Of a DNA stretch of 64,000 nt, positions 1 to 9,384 are shown one piece after another. Below the pieces are notes generated by a model that searched no databases, was not told where the DNA came from, and saw only the letters and a program-made list of their open reading frames with translations. The stretch spans positions 62,001-126,000 of the forward strand of contig JADJZB010000011.1 of assembly GCA_016719485.1 (NCBI GenBank). The letters run 5' to 3'. This DNA is from Holophagales bacterium. Its GTDB lineage: Bacteria > Acidobacteriota > Thermoanaerobaculia > UBA5066. A program made the position numbers and the translations under genes. Position 1 is the stretch's first letter. Each line of letters opens with the position of its first letter.

Positions 1-1278
1 CGGGACGTAGTCGCGCCGCGCGGGCCCGAGGAAGACCTGCCGGGGGCGGGCGATCTTCTGGTCGGTGTCGTTGACCATCTCGTGCCACTGCGCGAGCCAG
101 CCCGCGGTCCTCCCGATCGCGAAGAGGACGGTGAAGTAGTCGGGCGGGAATCCCATCGCCTCGTAGATGAGGCCCGAGTAGAAGTCGACGTTCGGGTAGA
201 GCTTCCGCTTCACGAAGTAGTCGTCCTGCAGGGCGATCCGCTCGAGCTCGACGGCGATCGTCAGGAGCGGGTTCTTCCCGGTCACCTCGAAGACCTGGTC
301 GGCAAGCCCCTTGATGACCTTCGCGCGCGGGTCGTAGTTCTTGTAGACCCGGTGCCCGAAGCCCATCAGCTTCTTCTCGCCCTGTCCCTCCTTGACCTCC
401 TTGACGAAGGCGGGGACGTTGTTGATGGTCCCGATCTCGCGGAGCATCGTGAGGACCGCCTCGTTCGCGCCGCCGTGGAGCGGCCCGTAGAGCGCGGAGA
501 TGGCGCCGGAGAGGCTCGAGTAGGGGTCGGTCTGGGCGGAGCTGATCGCCCGCATCGCGTTCGTGGAGCAGTTCTGCTCGTGGTCCGCGTGGAGGATGAA
601 CAGGACGTCGAGGGCCCGCTCGAGGACCGGGTTCACCTTGTACTTCGGCTCCGACATCTTCCGGAGCATCGAGAGGAAGTTGCCGACGTACGAGAGCTCG
701 TTGTCGGGGTAGACGTACGGGAAGCCGATCGTGTGGCGGTAGGCGAACGCGGCGATCGTCGGCATCTTCGCGATGAGACGGATCGTGTGGTGGGCGCGCT
801 GCCGAGGGTCGTTCACGTGCTTGGCGGTCGGGTAGAACGTCGAGAGCGCGCCGACCGTCGACTGCAGCATCCCCATCGGGTGCGCGTCGTGCCGGAACCC
901 CTCCATGAACTTCTTGATGTTCTCGTGCAGGTAGGTGTGGTGCGTGACGTGGCGGGTGAACTCGGCGAGCTCGGGCTTCGTCGGCAGCTCGCCGTTCCAG
1001 AGGAGCCAGGCGACCTCGAGGAAGCTCGACTTCTCGGCGAGCTGCTCGATCGGGTAGCCGCGGTACTCGAGGATTCCCTTGTCGCCGTCGATGAAGGTGA
1101 TCTTCGACTTGCACGACGCGGTGTTGAGGAACGCCGGGTCGTACGTCATCAGGCCGAAGTCGTCCGGGTTGACCTTGATCTTCCGGAGGTCCATCGCCCG
1201 GATGGTGTCGTTCTCGACCGGAACGACGTACTCTTTGCCGGTCCGGTTGTCCCGAATCGTCAGGCTGTTCTCGCTCAT
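1..1278 (-). CDS. gltA: Citrate synthase, type II (3' end cut by window edge)
   Basis: Condenses oxaloacetate and acetyl-CoA in the first step of the TCA cycle. The reverse-strand frame begins MSENSLTIRDNRTGKEY at ATG 1278, behind an AAGGGGAG ribosome site, and runs open to base 1 (426 codons). The family landmarks are present in order: HADHEQNCSTNAMR, GPLHGGANEAV with the catalytic His, FGHRVYKNYDPRA, and SGLIYEAMGFP near the end. Type II enzymes are about 427-435 residues, so only a handful of C-terminal residues lie outside the window. A TAGAAT box at 1317-1322 (reverse strand) could be its -10 element. It is divergent from the rhodanese gene. Identification is very secure. Confidence 0.96.
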   Translation of the reverse strand, partial: MSENSLTIRDNRTGKEYVVPVENDTIRAMDLRKIKVNPDDFGLMTYDPAFLNTASCKSKITFIDGDKGILEYRGYPIEQLAEKSSFLEVAWLLWNGELPTKPELAEFTRHVTHHTYLHENIKKFMEGFRHDAHPMGMLQSTVGALSTFYPTAKHVNDPRQRAHHTIRLIAKMPTIAAFAYRHTIGFPYVYPDNELSYVGNFLSMLRKMSEPKYKVNPVLERALDVLFILHADHEQNCSTNAMRAISSAQTDPYSSLSGAISALYGPLHGGANEAVLTMLREIGTINNVPAFVKEVKEGQGEKKLMGFGHRVYKNYDPRAKVIKGLADQVFEVTGKNPLLTIAVELERIALQDDYFVKRKLYPNVDFYSGLIYEAMGFPPDYFTVLFAIGRTAGWLAQWHEMVNDTDQKIARPRQVFLGPARRDYVP

Positions 1279-1435
1279 CCTTCTCCCCTTCCTTGGCACG
1301 CTGGACTGGACCGGCAATTCTAGCCCCGGAAGGGCCTGTATCGCGGCCCTTGCGCGCCTTTCCGGCGCAGCCGGGCAGGGCGAGGGGCTTGCATAGACCT
1401 TCCGGCGGGCCCGATCGCCCCCACGGAGACGCTGA

Positions 1436-2164
1436 ATGAACCTTCGACGTTTTCTCGCCGAGGCCGGAACCCTCGTCGGTCTCTCGGTCGCCTGTGCGCT
1501 CGTGTCCAACGCTCTCGCCGGCAAGGAGCGCCGGCTGGCGATCCCGGGCGACTACCCGAACGCGACGACGGTCACAGCCCGGCCCGAAGCGCGGCCGCTG
1601 GCCACGTTCGAAGAGCCTCCCGCCCCGCCGGTGCCGGCCGCAGTGGCACCCACGCCCGCAGAAGGGGTCCCGGCGAGCGGCACCGCGCAGGCTCCCGCCG
1701 CCCGTCCGACCCCGATCGCCGCCGTGCCGGCAACCGTCCGGGACGTACCGCCGGACCCGGGGTCGCAGAGTCCCTCCGCCGAGCTTCTCGGCCGGTTTCC
1801 CGTGCACGGCCAGCCTTTCGTCGAGATCACGGGAGAAGCGGCGGCCTGGCTCCACGCCCGCGGCGCCCTCTTCCTCGATGCACGCCGTACGAAGGACTTC
1901 GCAGAGGGACACGTTGCCGGGGCTCGTTCCTTTCCGGTCTGGGAGTCGGAGGTCGTGAGGGAACGGGTCGCGGAGCTCGTCGCCCAGGGCCGCGATCCCT
2001 CTCTTCCCGTCGTCCTCTACTGCTCCGGAGGCGACTGCGAGGACTCGCACATGCTCGCCCAGACGCTCTTCGGTGCGGGCTTCGAGAACCTCCTCGTCTA
2101 CAGGGATGGCTTCCCCGACTGGGTGAAGAGGGGCGGGGCGGCTCGTACCGGGGGCCCGGCGTGA
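1436..2164 (+). CDS. Membrane-anchored rhodanese-domain protein
   Basis: 242 residues. An N-terminal hydrophobic segment (about residues 10-28) serves as signal or anchor, followed by an Ala/Pro-rich linker (about 45-115) and a rhodanese domain (about 125-235). The putative active-site Cys lies in the loop CSGGDCEDS, and the domain ends with FPDWVKRGG, typical of single-domain rhodaneses. Such proteins carry persulfide sulfur or act as thiol-redox scaffolds; the substrate is unknown. Its TGA overlaps the GTG of the MauE/DoxX-like gene by 4 bp, so the two are probably co-translated. The domain is clear, the physiological role is inference. The anchor places it on the periplasmic side of the inner membrane. 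Confidence 0.85.
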   Translation: MNLRRFLAEAGTLVGLSVACALVSNALAGKERRLAIPGDYPNATTVTARPEARPLATFEEPPAPPVPAAVAPTPAEGVPASGTAQAPAARPTPIAAVPATVRDVPPDPGSQSPSAELLGRFPVHGQPFVEITGEAAAWLHARGALFLDARRTKDFAEGHVAGARSFPVWESEVVRERVAELVAQGRDPSLPVVLYCSGGDCEDSHMLAQTLFGAGFENLLVYRDGFPDWVKRGGAARTGGPA

Positions 2165-2631
2165 CGGTCCGGGAAGCCCTGACCCATCCCTGGCTCACGG
2201 TGCGGACCCAGATCGCGCTGGGAATCTTCTTCGTCGTCGCGGCGCTCCCGAAGATCGCCGACCCGCCCTCCTTCGCCCACATGGTCTACAACTACCGTCT
2301 GCTTCCGGGCCCCCTCGTGAACCTGGCGGCTCTGACGATGCCGTGGGCCGAGCTGCTGATGGGGATCGCCCTGATCTGCGGAATATGGCGAAGGACGGCG
2401 GCGTGCCTCGTCGGCGCGCTGCTCGCCGTTTTCATCCTCGCCATCTCGATCAACCTCCTCCGGGGTAACGCCATCGACTGCGGCTGCTTCGACGTCGCGG
2501 CGGCCGGGCTGAGCGTGGAGGAGCGGCTTCACGAGATGTGGATGGTGATCGTGCGGGACGTCGGAATGCTCCTTCTCGTCGCGCAGGGACTCCTCGGGGC
2601 GGACCGGGCGGAGGGGGACCCTGCAGCCTGA
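2161..2631 (+). CDS. MauE/DoxX-family membrane protein
   Basis: 156 residues with four predicted membrane helices. It starts at GTG 2161, overlapping the upstream rhodanese stop by 4 bp. The pattern (VVAALPKIADPPSFAHMVYNY near helix 1, then PWAELLMGIALICG, and a short loop with CGCF between later helices) matches the MauE branch of the DoxX superfamily. MauE is needed for disulfide formation in methylamine dehydrogenase maturation, and relatives are thought to pass electrons across the membrane to periplasmic thiol proteins. The Cys-Gly-Cys here and the coupled rhodanese partner suggest a membrane thiol-redox or sulfur-handling pair. No methylamine genes are nearby. Confidence 0.8.
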   Translation: MTVREALTHPWLTVRTQIALGIFFVVAALPKIADPPSFAHMVYNYRLLPGPLVNLAALTMPWAELLMGIALICGIWRRTAACLVGALLAVFILAISINLLRGNAIDCGCFDVAAAGLSVEERLHEMWMVIVRDVGMLLLVAQGLLGADRAEGDPAA

Positions 2632-2703
2632 CGCGCTCCGCCCCTGGTGCACGGAACCCGGCTATGATCCGGGCCAGAGCAATATCCGGAGAACGTCGAA
2701 GCC

Positions 2704-5208
2704 GTGCCGACCAATCGTGACCTCGCCCTCCTGAAGGCGTTCGAAACCGTTCTCACCGAGGGGCGGTTTCTGGACGAGTCGATCGGGACCATCCTGGACA
2801 CCGCACTGCGCTTCTTCGACGCGGTCGCCGTCGCGCTCCAGCCGGCCGGGGGAGCGCCGCCGATCAGCCGGGCGGGTTCCTCCATCGTCGCGACGGCTGC
2901 CGAGCAGCGGCTCGGCCGCGTCCTCGAAGGGCTCCTCGCGGAAGGGCGCGAGAAGCGCGTGGCCGAGTCGGGACTCATCTTCGTCTGCGCCCCGGTGAAG
3001 GTGGGAGAACAGGTGAGCGGCGCCTTCGGCGTCTCCCTTCCCCTGTCGGCGGGGAAGGGGGTCGACGTCGACGAGGGCATCCGCTCCTTCGCGCAGATCT
3101 TCGGACGGATCCTGGAACGCGAGCGGAGCGTCGCGACGCTCGTGAAGCGGCGCGAGGAGGCCGTCGCCCTCTTCGAGCTCGCGTCCGGTGCCCTTCACAC
3201 GCTCAACGCGGACGAGGTCGTCCGTCTCACGGCGGCCTCGCTGCAGCGACAGCTCGAGTTCGACCAGGTCCAGGCCTACCGTTACCACGCCGAGCAGAAG
3301 GAGATCGAACACATCCTCGGGCAGGGCACGTCTCCGGGTTCCGGTGGCGGGTTCGTCCCCGGCCAGCGCCGGCCGATCGACGCCGACGGCATTCTCGTCC
3401 GGGCGCTCGCGGCGCACGGCCCCGCGTTCGACGACGATGACGATGACGACGACAGCAAGGGCCCCCGCCGCCGCCGCCGGCTGGCCATACCTCTCGAACA
3501 GGGAGACGTCGTCTTCGGCTTCCTGACGATGTCGCGCCGGGGCGCCTTCGTCCTGACCCCGCAGGAGATGCGCCTCGTCCAGGAGCTCGCCCGCCTCGCC
3601 GCCGGAGCCCTCGAGAAGGCGCGCCTCATCGACGCCGAGCGGCGCAACGCCGAACGGGTCGCCTTCGTGAATCGCGTCCACGCCGCCCTGGGCGGCCTGA
3701 CGGAGCTCGACGCAATCCTGGAGAGGACCGTCCAGGAGATCGGTTCCCACTTCGACCTCGACCTCTGCGCCGTTCAGCTCCACCCGCTCGACCAGCTCGC
3801 AGGGCCTTCGGCCTTCTGCTGGAAAGGGGGGGCGCCGCCCGGGCGGGGCCGCGATGAGATTCCGAAGGCGCTGTTCGAGGTCCTCTCGGCCGAAGGGTCC
3901 TACGCCCTCCTGCCCGACGTGGCATCCGGAGAGCAGGGGCTCGACCTCGTGCCGGTGCCCGACGCGGCCAAGGACCTGCCGCGGCCCCTCAGCCTCGTCG
4001 CCGTACCGCTCGCGTCCCGGGGCGAGATCGTCGGTGCCCTCGTCGGGTTGGGCGCCGGCCGTCCCTGGGCCTTCGGCCCTCCGATGCTCCGTTCGTTCCA
4101 GGCTCTCGCGGTCGAGGTCTCGCTCGCCGTGACGTCGGCCCGCCTCCTGCAGCGGGAGCGCGAGTCCTACCGGTTTCTCGACCGCCTGCGCGAGGTCGGG
4201 CGCTCCTTCACGACGACCTTCGACGGCGCGCGCATCAAGCAGACCCTCTGCGAGCAGGCCGTCGCGCTCCTCGCCGGCACGAGCGCCCAGTTCTGGGACG
4301 CCGACGCCCAGACGAAATCGCTTCGCGTCCTCGCGCACTGGGGCGGCGACGGAGGCGCCGAGGGGCATCGTGCCGTCCCGACCGAGAGCACCGAACACCC
4401 CGTCGTCCGCGCCTGGCTCGAGAAGGCGCTCGTCCTCGTCGGAGAGACGGAGGTCGCCGCGCTCTACCCGCCTGCGTCGGGCGCGACGTCCCCGGCGACC
4501 CTGCGCGCCGCGGCCGTCCCGCTCCTCTACCAGGACGAACAGATCGGCGTCCTGACGTTCACGTTCCGCTCGCCCGGCAACACCTGGCCTTCGGAGCTCG
4601 GCGGGAGGCTCTCCCTCCTCGCCGACGCCGCCGCCGTCGCTCTCCACAACTCGCGGCTCATGAAGATCATCGAGCAGCAGACCGAGCGCGACGGCGTCAC
4701 CGGTCTCTACAACCAGGGGGCGATCCTGAGGCGGCTCGAGTCGGAGCTGAGGCGCGCGGAGCGGAGCGGACAGCCCCTTTCCGTGGCGCACATCCGTGTG
4801 GACGGGCTCGCCGAGGCGGGCCAGCGTTTCGGCGTTCCCTACGGCGATTCGCTCCTGCCGAAGGTGGCGGCGCAGCTCGTCCGGGCGACGCGGTCCGTGA
4901 ACATCGTCGGACGGGGAAAGGGCGACCGCTTCTGGATCCTCGTCTTCGAGGCGAACAAGGCGACGGCGCAGCGCGCCGCGGAGGCGATCCAGAAGAACTT
5001 CATGTCGGCTTTCGACCCGAGGCTCGAGGCGACCGGCCTGAAGTTCTCCCTGACGATCGGGCTCGCGGCCTACCCGGAGGACGCGTTCGACACCGCGAGC
5101 CTCCTCTCGCGCGCCGAGGAGGCGCTGGACGACGCGAACCGCGCCGGTCCCGGAACGATCTCCCAGTACGGGGCCCTCGCCGAGGCGGACCTCGGCGACG
5201 CGTTCTAG
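2704..5208 (+). CDS. Multi-GAF signalling protein with degenerate GGDEF domain
   Basis: 834 residues from GTG 2704. Successive GAF-like sensor modules fill about residues 20-650, and a GGDEF-fold domain fills about 660-825 (DGVTGLYNQGAILRRLE at its start). The signature loop reads GKGDRF instead of GGDEF, so the general-acid Glu and second Gly are lost and diguanylate cyclase activity is unlikely. It may bind c-di-GMP or GTP, or act as a dimerisation module. No transmembrane segment is visible, so it is cytoplasmic. A run of eight Asp residues sits in the second GAF region (about 243-250). It stands alone between the rhodanese/MauE pair and a convergent radical SAM gene. The ligand cannot be told from sequence. 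Confidence 0.85.
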   Translation: MPTNRDLALLKAFETVLTEGRFLDESIGTILDTALRFFDAVAVALQPAGGAPPISRAGSSIVATAAEQRLGRVLEGLLAEGREKRVAESGLIFVCAPVKVGEQVSGAFGVSLPLSAGKGVDVDEGIRSFAQIFGRILERERSVATLVKRREEAVALFELASGALHTLNADEVVRLTAASLQRQLEFDQVQAYRYHAEQKEIEHILGQGTSPGSGGGFVPGQRRPIDADGILVRALAAHGPAFDDDDDDDDSKGPRRRRRLAIPLEQGDVVFGFLTMSRRGAFVLTPQEMRLVQELARLAAGALEKARLIDAERRNAERVAFVNRVHAALGGLTELDAILERTVQEIGSHFDLDLCAVQLHPLDQLAGPSAFCWKGGAPPGRGRDEIPKALFEVLSAEGSYALLPDVASGEQGLDLVPVPDAAKDLPRPLSLVAVPLASRGEIVGALVGLGAGRPWAFGPPMLRSFQALAVEVSLAVTSARLLQRERESYRFLDRLREVGRSFTTTFDGARIKQTLCEQAVALLAGTSAQFWDADAQTKSLRVLAHWGGDGGAEGHRAVPTESTEHPVVRAWLEKALVLVGETEVAALYPPASGATSPATLRAAAVPLLYQDEQIGVLTFTFRSPGNTWPSELGGRLSLLADAAAVALHNSRLMKIIEQQTERDGVTGLYNQGAILRRLESELRRAERSGQPLSVAHIRVDGLAEAGQRFGVPYGDSLLPKVAAQLVRATRSVNIVGRGKGDRFWILVFEANKATAQRAAEAIQKNFMSAFDPRLEATGLKFSLTIGLAAYPEDAFDTASLLSRAEEALDDANRAGPGTISQYGALAEADLGDAF

Positions 5209-5221
5209 CGCCGAAACCGTT

Positions 5222-6052
5222 TCACGCGAAGACTTCGACGGGAACGGCGTGCACCGTGAGGCGCGCGACCCGGGCGATGTCCTCGAGGGCATCCGTCGAA
5301 AGCGGATGAACTCCCGCTTCCATCGTCTCCCGCGCCACCGTGTAGACCTGCACCGCCGCGAGCGAGCCGCCGGCCCGGACGACGTCGGCGAGCCGGCCGG
5401 CCCAGGCCGCGACCTCCGCGGTTGAAGGGATCCCGAGCGCGTCCGAACGGAAGAACATCGACTGGACGACGACGGGGTGCCGGCGCGCGGCGGCGGTGAG
5501 GTTCGCCAGGACGCGCGCGAAGGGAACCGACGTGCGGCAGACGGCGCGGTAGAACGGCTCGGTTCCCGCGTCGAGCTTGACCCAGAAGCGGCCGCCGCGG
5601 GAGGCGAAGAGGTCGTGGGCCTCCCGCATCTCGGCCCGGCCGAGCCCGGAGCCGTTCGTGATGAGGATCACCGGGACGCCGGAGAGGCCTGCCGCATCCC
5701 GCGCGTCGAGCACCACGCGTGCGAGCGGGAGGAACCCGCGGAAGGTGGACGGCTCGCCGTCCCCGGCGAAGGCGACGTCGCGAGGGGCCTCGCCGCCGCC
5801 GCGAAGAGCGACCAGCACCGTCGAGAGCTCGGCCGTCACCTCGGAAGCCACGATCGCCGGGCGTCGCACGTGGCGGGCGATCGCGCGCCGGTCGATCACC
5901 TCGCAATAGACGCAGTCGAAGTTGCAGGTCTGCTGCGGGTCGAGGTTGATCCCGACGGAAAGACCTCCCGACCGTCGCGAGCGGACGACGTAGACGAAGC
6001 GCCGCCCGTTGGCGGCGCGATCGTGACGGTGCGTGACGCGCTTCTCACTCAC
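5222..6052 (-). CDS. Radical SAM protein, TYW1-like (COG0731 type)
   Basis: 276 residues, GTG start at 6052. The 4Fe-4S motif is CX3CX2C at Cys43, Cys47 and Cys50 (CNFDCVYC), preceded by GINLDPQQT and followed by the AFAGDGEPS motif, as in the COG0731 group related to wyosine-tRNA synthase TYW1. Bacteria do not make wyosine, and the bacterial members remain functionally unassigned. The gene stands alone, divergent from the Ser/Thr kinase at 6097 with only 44 bp between the starts, so their promoters must overlap. It ends 13 bp from the GAF/GGDEF stop in convergent orientation. The radical SAM assignment is firm, the reaction unknown. Confidence 0.85.
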   Translation of the reverse strand: MSEKRVTHRHDRAANGRRFVYVVRSRRSGGLSVGINLDPQQTCNFDCVYCEVIDRRAIARHVRRPAIVASEVTAELSTVLVALRGGGEAPRDVAFAGDGEPSTFRGFLPLARVVLDARDAAGLSGVPVILITNGSGLGRAEMREAHDLFASRGGRFWVKLDAGTEPFYRAVCRTSVPFARVLANLTAAARRHPVVVQSMFFRSDALGIPSTAEVAAWAGRLADVVRAGGSLAAVQVYTVARETMEAGVHPLSTDALEDIARVARLTVHAVPVEVFA

Positions 6053-6096
6053 GAGGGCCCCCGGGTCGTATGCTAAGGCCGAGAAACGAGGACGCC

Positions 6097-8229
6097 ATGG
6101 CCGTAACCCCCGGAACCCTCCTGGGTCGATATCGCCTACTCGAGCGCGCGGGCGCCGGCGGAATGTCGGAAGTCTGGCGGGCCGAGGACCAGACCCTCCA
6201 CCGCACCGTCGCCGTCAAGGTCATCCACGATCCGATCGCCGCGGACCCGACCTTCGCGGAACGCTTCCTCCGGGAAGCGCGCCTCGTGGCGGGGCTCGAG
6301 CACCCGAACATCCTCTCCGTCTACGATTTCGGGACGGCGCCCCTCGGGGGCAAGGACGTTTCGTACCTCGTCATGCCCCTGGTCTCCGGGGGCTCGCTGA
6401 AGGAGCGGATCCGGGGGCCCGTGCCACCCGCCGAGGCGGTGCCCTGGCTCGCCGCGATCGCGGCCGCCCTCGACCACGCTCATTCGAAGGGGATCCTCCA
6501 CCGCGACGTCAAGCCGGGGAACGTCCTCCTCGACGCCTCGGGACGACCGCTCCTGGCCGACTTCGGCCTGGCGCGCAGCGCCGACTCGGTGTCGGGGCTC
6601 ACGGCCACGGGCACGGTGATGGGGACGCCGTCGTACATGGCGCCGGAACAGGCGATGGGGAAGGCGCTCGACGCGCGGGCCGACCAGTACGCCCTCGCCT
6701 GCATCGCCTTCGAGATGCTGACGGGGCGCGTTCCCTTCAAGGCGGACACGCCTCTCGCGGTTCTCCACCAGCACGTCAGCGTCCCGCCCGAGCCGGTGAC
6801 CTCGTTCATCGGAGGGTTGCCCCCGGGCGTCGACGACGTCCTCTCTCGCGGGCTCTCGAAGAACGCCGCCCAGCGCTACGGCAGCTGCACGGAGCTCGTG
6901 TCGGCTCTCGCCGCCGTCTTCGGGCTCTCCCTCGGATCGATCGCCGCGACCTCGGCTCCGGTGCGCGCGGTCCCGCCGCCGCCACCGGGAGCGCCCACGA
7001 TCCACGGCGCGCCGACGTTCCTCGAGGGCCGCCGGGACGCGGCCGTCGAGAGTCTTCCGACGGTGGTTTCCAGGCCCGCCAACGTCGTCTCGGGCGGGAA
7101 CCTGTCGTCGCCCGAAGCGAAGATGGCCGCCGCGGCCTCGCTTCCGCCACCGCCGCCGGCTGCCCGGCCGAAAAAAGGGCCGAGCCCCGCCGTGCTCGCC
7201 GTGGCAGCGGCTCTCGTCCTCGCGGTGCTCGGCGGCGGCGGCTGGTTCGCGTGGTCGCGCCTGGCGCCCGGGAAGGACGGCGACGCCCCGCCCGCGACGG
7301 CGTCGACGCTCGCGAGCGTCGAAACGTCCACAGCGCCGGCAGAAGCTCTGCCGTCGGGCGGCGGGGCGAGCGGGGTAGCGGGAACGGTCACGGAAGCGGG
7401 GACGGCGGGCTTCGCGTCGGCCGGGTCCGACCCGGCGAAGCCGCCGGACGCCCCTGAATCCCCGGCTGACGCCGGGTCGCCGATGGGGCAGGTCGCGGAT
7501 ACGGGCTCGACGGCCGCTACGACCACGACGGACCCCGCCGAGGGGCGGCCGCCGGCGGCCACGGGAGGCTCGACGATGTCCCGCGGCGAGGACCGGCCGC
7601 GGCGTCCTGGCGTGGCGGAGCGCGAGATGACGCAGGCGGATGGAGGAGAGCTGGCGCTTCCGAGGCGCGAGGCTCTCGTGGACGGGGGAAGCTGGTCCCT
7701 GGACTCCCGGGTCGAGCGGGCCTACGTCGCCCTCGACACGACCCGGACGAAGGGAACGCTGACCCGGGAGGCCCTCGCCGAGGCCGGGGGTGCGGCACGT
7801 GAGATCTCCGCCACCAGCGACGAGCCGGAGGCGTTCTTCATCGATCTCTACACGCGGGCCGGGAGCGCCTTTCTCAACGGTGACAACGCCACGGCGTGGC
7901 AGCAGCTCGCCGAGGCCTTCAGGGTCGACGCCGCCGGGGCCGCCGGAGGGCGCGTCCTGCGATTCGTGAGGAAGGTGATGCGCGGGAAGGGGCGGAACCC
8001 GGGACCGGACGCGAACTGGATCCTGGGCCTCGCGTTCGGAGACGTGCGGGGCGATCTCGACGAAGAGCTCGAGGCGGCCGCCGAGCGGGCGCCCGGCAAC
8101 AGGATGGTCCTCTTCGCGCGGGCGCTCCGGGCCGTCGAGGTCCGCGACAGCCGAAAGGCCACGGCGCTCCTCAGGGAAGGCTGCTCGGGCGGCATCGAAG
8201 AGGCCTGCCAGCTCCTCGACCGGCGGTAA
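6097..8229 (+). CDS. Transmembrane Ser/Thr protein kinase (PknB-like) with alpha-helical C-terminal domain
   Basis: I chose ATG 6097 over the in-frame ATG 6070: it has a GAGGA site 5 nt upstream and gives the usual kinase N-terminus (TPGTLLGRYRLLE). 710 residues. The Hanks kinase domain spans about 8-275, with the Gly-rich loop GAGGMSEV, the VAVK lysine, the catalytic HRDVKPGN and DFG motifs, and an APE-like MAPEQ. A low-complexity juxtamembrane region, one membrane helix (about 364-388), an Ala/Thr/Pro-rich linker and a C-terminal helical, TPR-like domain (about 530-705) follow. The C-terminal domain would lie outside the cytoplasm as a sensor. Substrates are unknown. Confidence 0.9.
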   Translation: MAVTPGTLLGRYRLLERAGAGGMSEVWRAEDQTLHRTVAVKVIHDPIAADPTFAERFLREARLVAGLEHPNILSVYDFGTAPLGGKDVSYLVMPLVSGGSLKERIRGPVPPAEAVPWLAAIAAALDHAHSKGILHRDVKPGNVLLDASGRPLLADFGLARSADSVSGLTATGTVMGTPSYMAPEQAMGKALDARADQYALACIAFEMLTGRVPFKADTPLAVLHQHVSVPPEPVTSFIGGLPPGVDDVLSRGLSKNAAQRYGSCTELVSALAAVFGLSLGSIAATSAPVRAVPPPPPGAPTIHGAPTFLEGRRDAAVESLPTVVSRPANVVSGGNLSSPEAKMAAAASLPPPPPAARPKKGPSPAVLAVAAALVLAVLGGGGWFAWSRLAPGKDGDAPPATASTLASVETSTAPAEALPSGGGASGVAGTVTEAGTAGFASAGSDPAKPPDAPESPADAGSPMGQVADTGSTAATTTTDPAEGRPPAATGGSTMSRGEDRPRRPGVAEREMTQADGGELALPRREALVDGGSWSLDSRVERAYVALDTTRTKGTLTREALAEAGGAAREISATSDEPEAFFIDLYTRAGSAFLNGDNATAWQQLAEAFRVDAAGAAGGRVLRFVRKVMRGKGRNPGPDANWILGLAFGDVRGDLDEELEAAAERAPGNRMVLFARALRAVEVRDSRKATALLREGCSGGIEEACQLLDRR

Positions 8230-8244
8230 CCCCGGAAACGCGAA

Positions 8245-8273
8245 CGGGCGCGGCGGGGAACCCGCCGCGCCCG
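8245..8273. terminator. Hairpin between convergent genes
   Basis: A perfect 13-bp GC stem (8245-8257 with 8261-8273) closes a 3-nt GAA loop. It sits between the stop codons of the kinase (+) and the CsgG-like gene (-). There is no T-tract on either side, so it is intrinsic-like rather than canonical, but the position suggests a bidirectional terminator. Confidence 0.65.
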
Positions 8274-8295
8274 CACCTGGCCCTCTCCGACCTCG

Positions 8296-9201
8296 TCAGT
8301 TCTTGATCATGTCGCCGGACTTGAAGCCCGAGCCGCTGACGATCGAAGCCGTCGAGAGGCGGGCGCCCATCACCTTCGTGACCTTCACGCGGCCGACCTT
8401 CGTCTCGTCGGAGCCGAGGACCTCACCCGTGTCGGGGTCCTTGATGACGTTGCCGACCCGGTAGACGTCGAACGCGTCGCCTTCCTTGACGCCGGCCTCG
8501 GCGCCGACGTTGAGGAAGACCGAGCCCCCCTCGACCTTCGCGATCTTGCCGGCGATTCCGGAGGCGTCTCCCGCGCCGCCGAGGCCCGAGGTCGGGGCCG
8601 AGGCTTGCGCCATGGACGCCGCGAGCTTCACGACGACGGGCCTCAGAACCCGATCGAGCTTGCGCTTGTCGTCGACGCCACCGCCGGCGCCCGCGACGTA
8701 GACGCTCGCGTCGGAGGTCGTCTCCTTGGCGGTGTCGGCCCAGACGATCTCGCCGGTGGTCGTGTTGATCATCCGGGCGTCGATGGAGGCGTCCATCTTC
8801 TGCGAGCCGACGCGCACGGACGGCATGCCGAAGACACCGGGGACCCGGGCGCCCCGGTCGGCGACGCCCAGCTCGGTCAGCGCCCCGGTGACGAGGTACT
8901 CGACCCCGAGGAGCTTTCCCGCCTTGACGGCCGTCTTGGGATCGATGTCACCGGAGAGGGAGAGGCCCTTCTCCTGCATGATCGCGGCGAGCTGCTCGCG
9001 CTCGATGACGCGGTACTTCCCGCTCTTGACGAGCTCGGTGACGAACATGTCCTGGGCGGCCTCACCGGCGCGGTACCAGCTGTAGTGGGACGTCTTGTCC
9101 TTGAACTCGATGACGGCCACCCGCGGCTTGGCTGCGGCTGCCGCGGCGGACGAGGCGACGGCCGCGAGGAGGCCGAGCGCCACGGCGAGGTTCTTCTTCA
9201 T
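8296..9201 (-). CDS. CsgG-family secreted protein with FlgT-like C-terminal domain
   Basis: 301 residues from ATG 9201, with GGAGG about 8 nt upstream. A signal peptide (about 1-24, MKKNLAVALGLL start, cleavage near the AAAAAK region) precedes a CsgG-like domain (about 25-190: RVAVIEFKDKT, YRVIEREQLAAIMQE, LLGVEYLVTGALTEL). The last 90 residues resemble the FlgT C-terminal domain (GGSVFLNVGAEAGVKEGD and an FKSGDMI-type ending). It lacks a lipobox Cys, unlike curli CsgG, so it is probably a soluble periplasmic protein. Relatives help secretion pores or flagellar/peptidoglycan complexes; no curli genes are nearby. Divergent from fabH with 201 bp between. Confidence 0.82.
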   Translation of the reverse strand: MKKNLAVALGLLAAVASSAAAAAAKPRVAVIEFKDKTSHYSWYRAGEAAQDMFVTELVKSGKYRVIEREQLAAIMQEKGLSLSGDIDPKTAVKAGKLLGVEYLVTGALTELGVADRGARVPGVFGMPSVRVGSQKMDASIDARMINTTTGEIVWADTAKETTSDASVYVAGAGGGVDDKRKLDRVLRPVVVKLAASMAQASAPTSGLGGAGDASGIAGKIAKVEGGSVFLNVGAEAGVKEGDAFDVYRVGNVIKDPDTGEVLGSDETKVGRVKVTKVMGARLSTASIVSGSGFKSGDMIKN

Positions 9202-9384
9202 CAATCGATCCTCCGTACTGCGGGCATTCTCCGCCCGCCCGCTGTCCCCTTCAACCGGCGTGCCGGCCCGGGCGCCGTGCGGCCGGACACGAAAGAGGAC
9301 GTTCCGTGCCCGGCGGGCGCCGCGCCCGGAGGAAGCGGGAGATCGCCTGCGGTACCCGCCCTCGCGCCGCCGGGACGGCCGGGC

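Noticed and set aside
2662..5292. Very long open frame antisense to the GAF/GGDEF gene
   Set aside because: It mirrors the codon pattern of the real gene in a GC-rich genome (third-base GC leaves the antisense frame open); the product is Arg/Glu/Leu-rich with no domain, and the true gene on the plus strand has clear domains.
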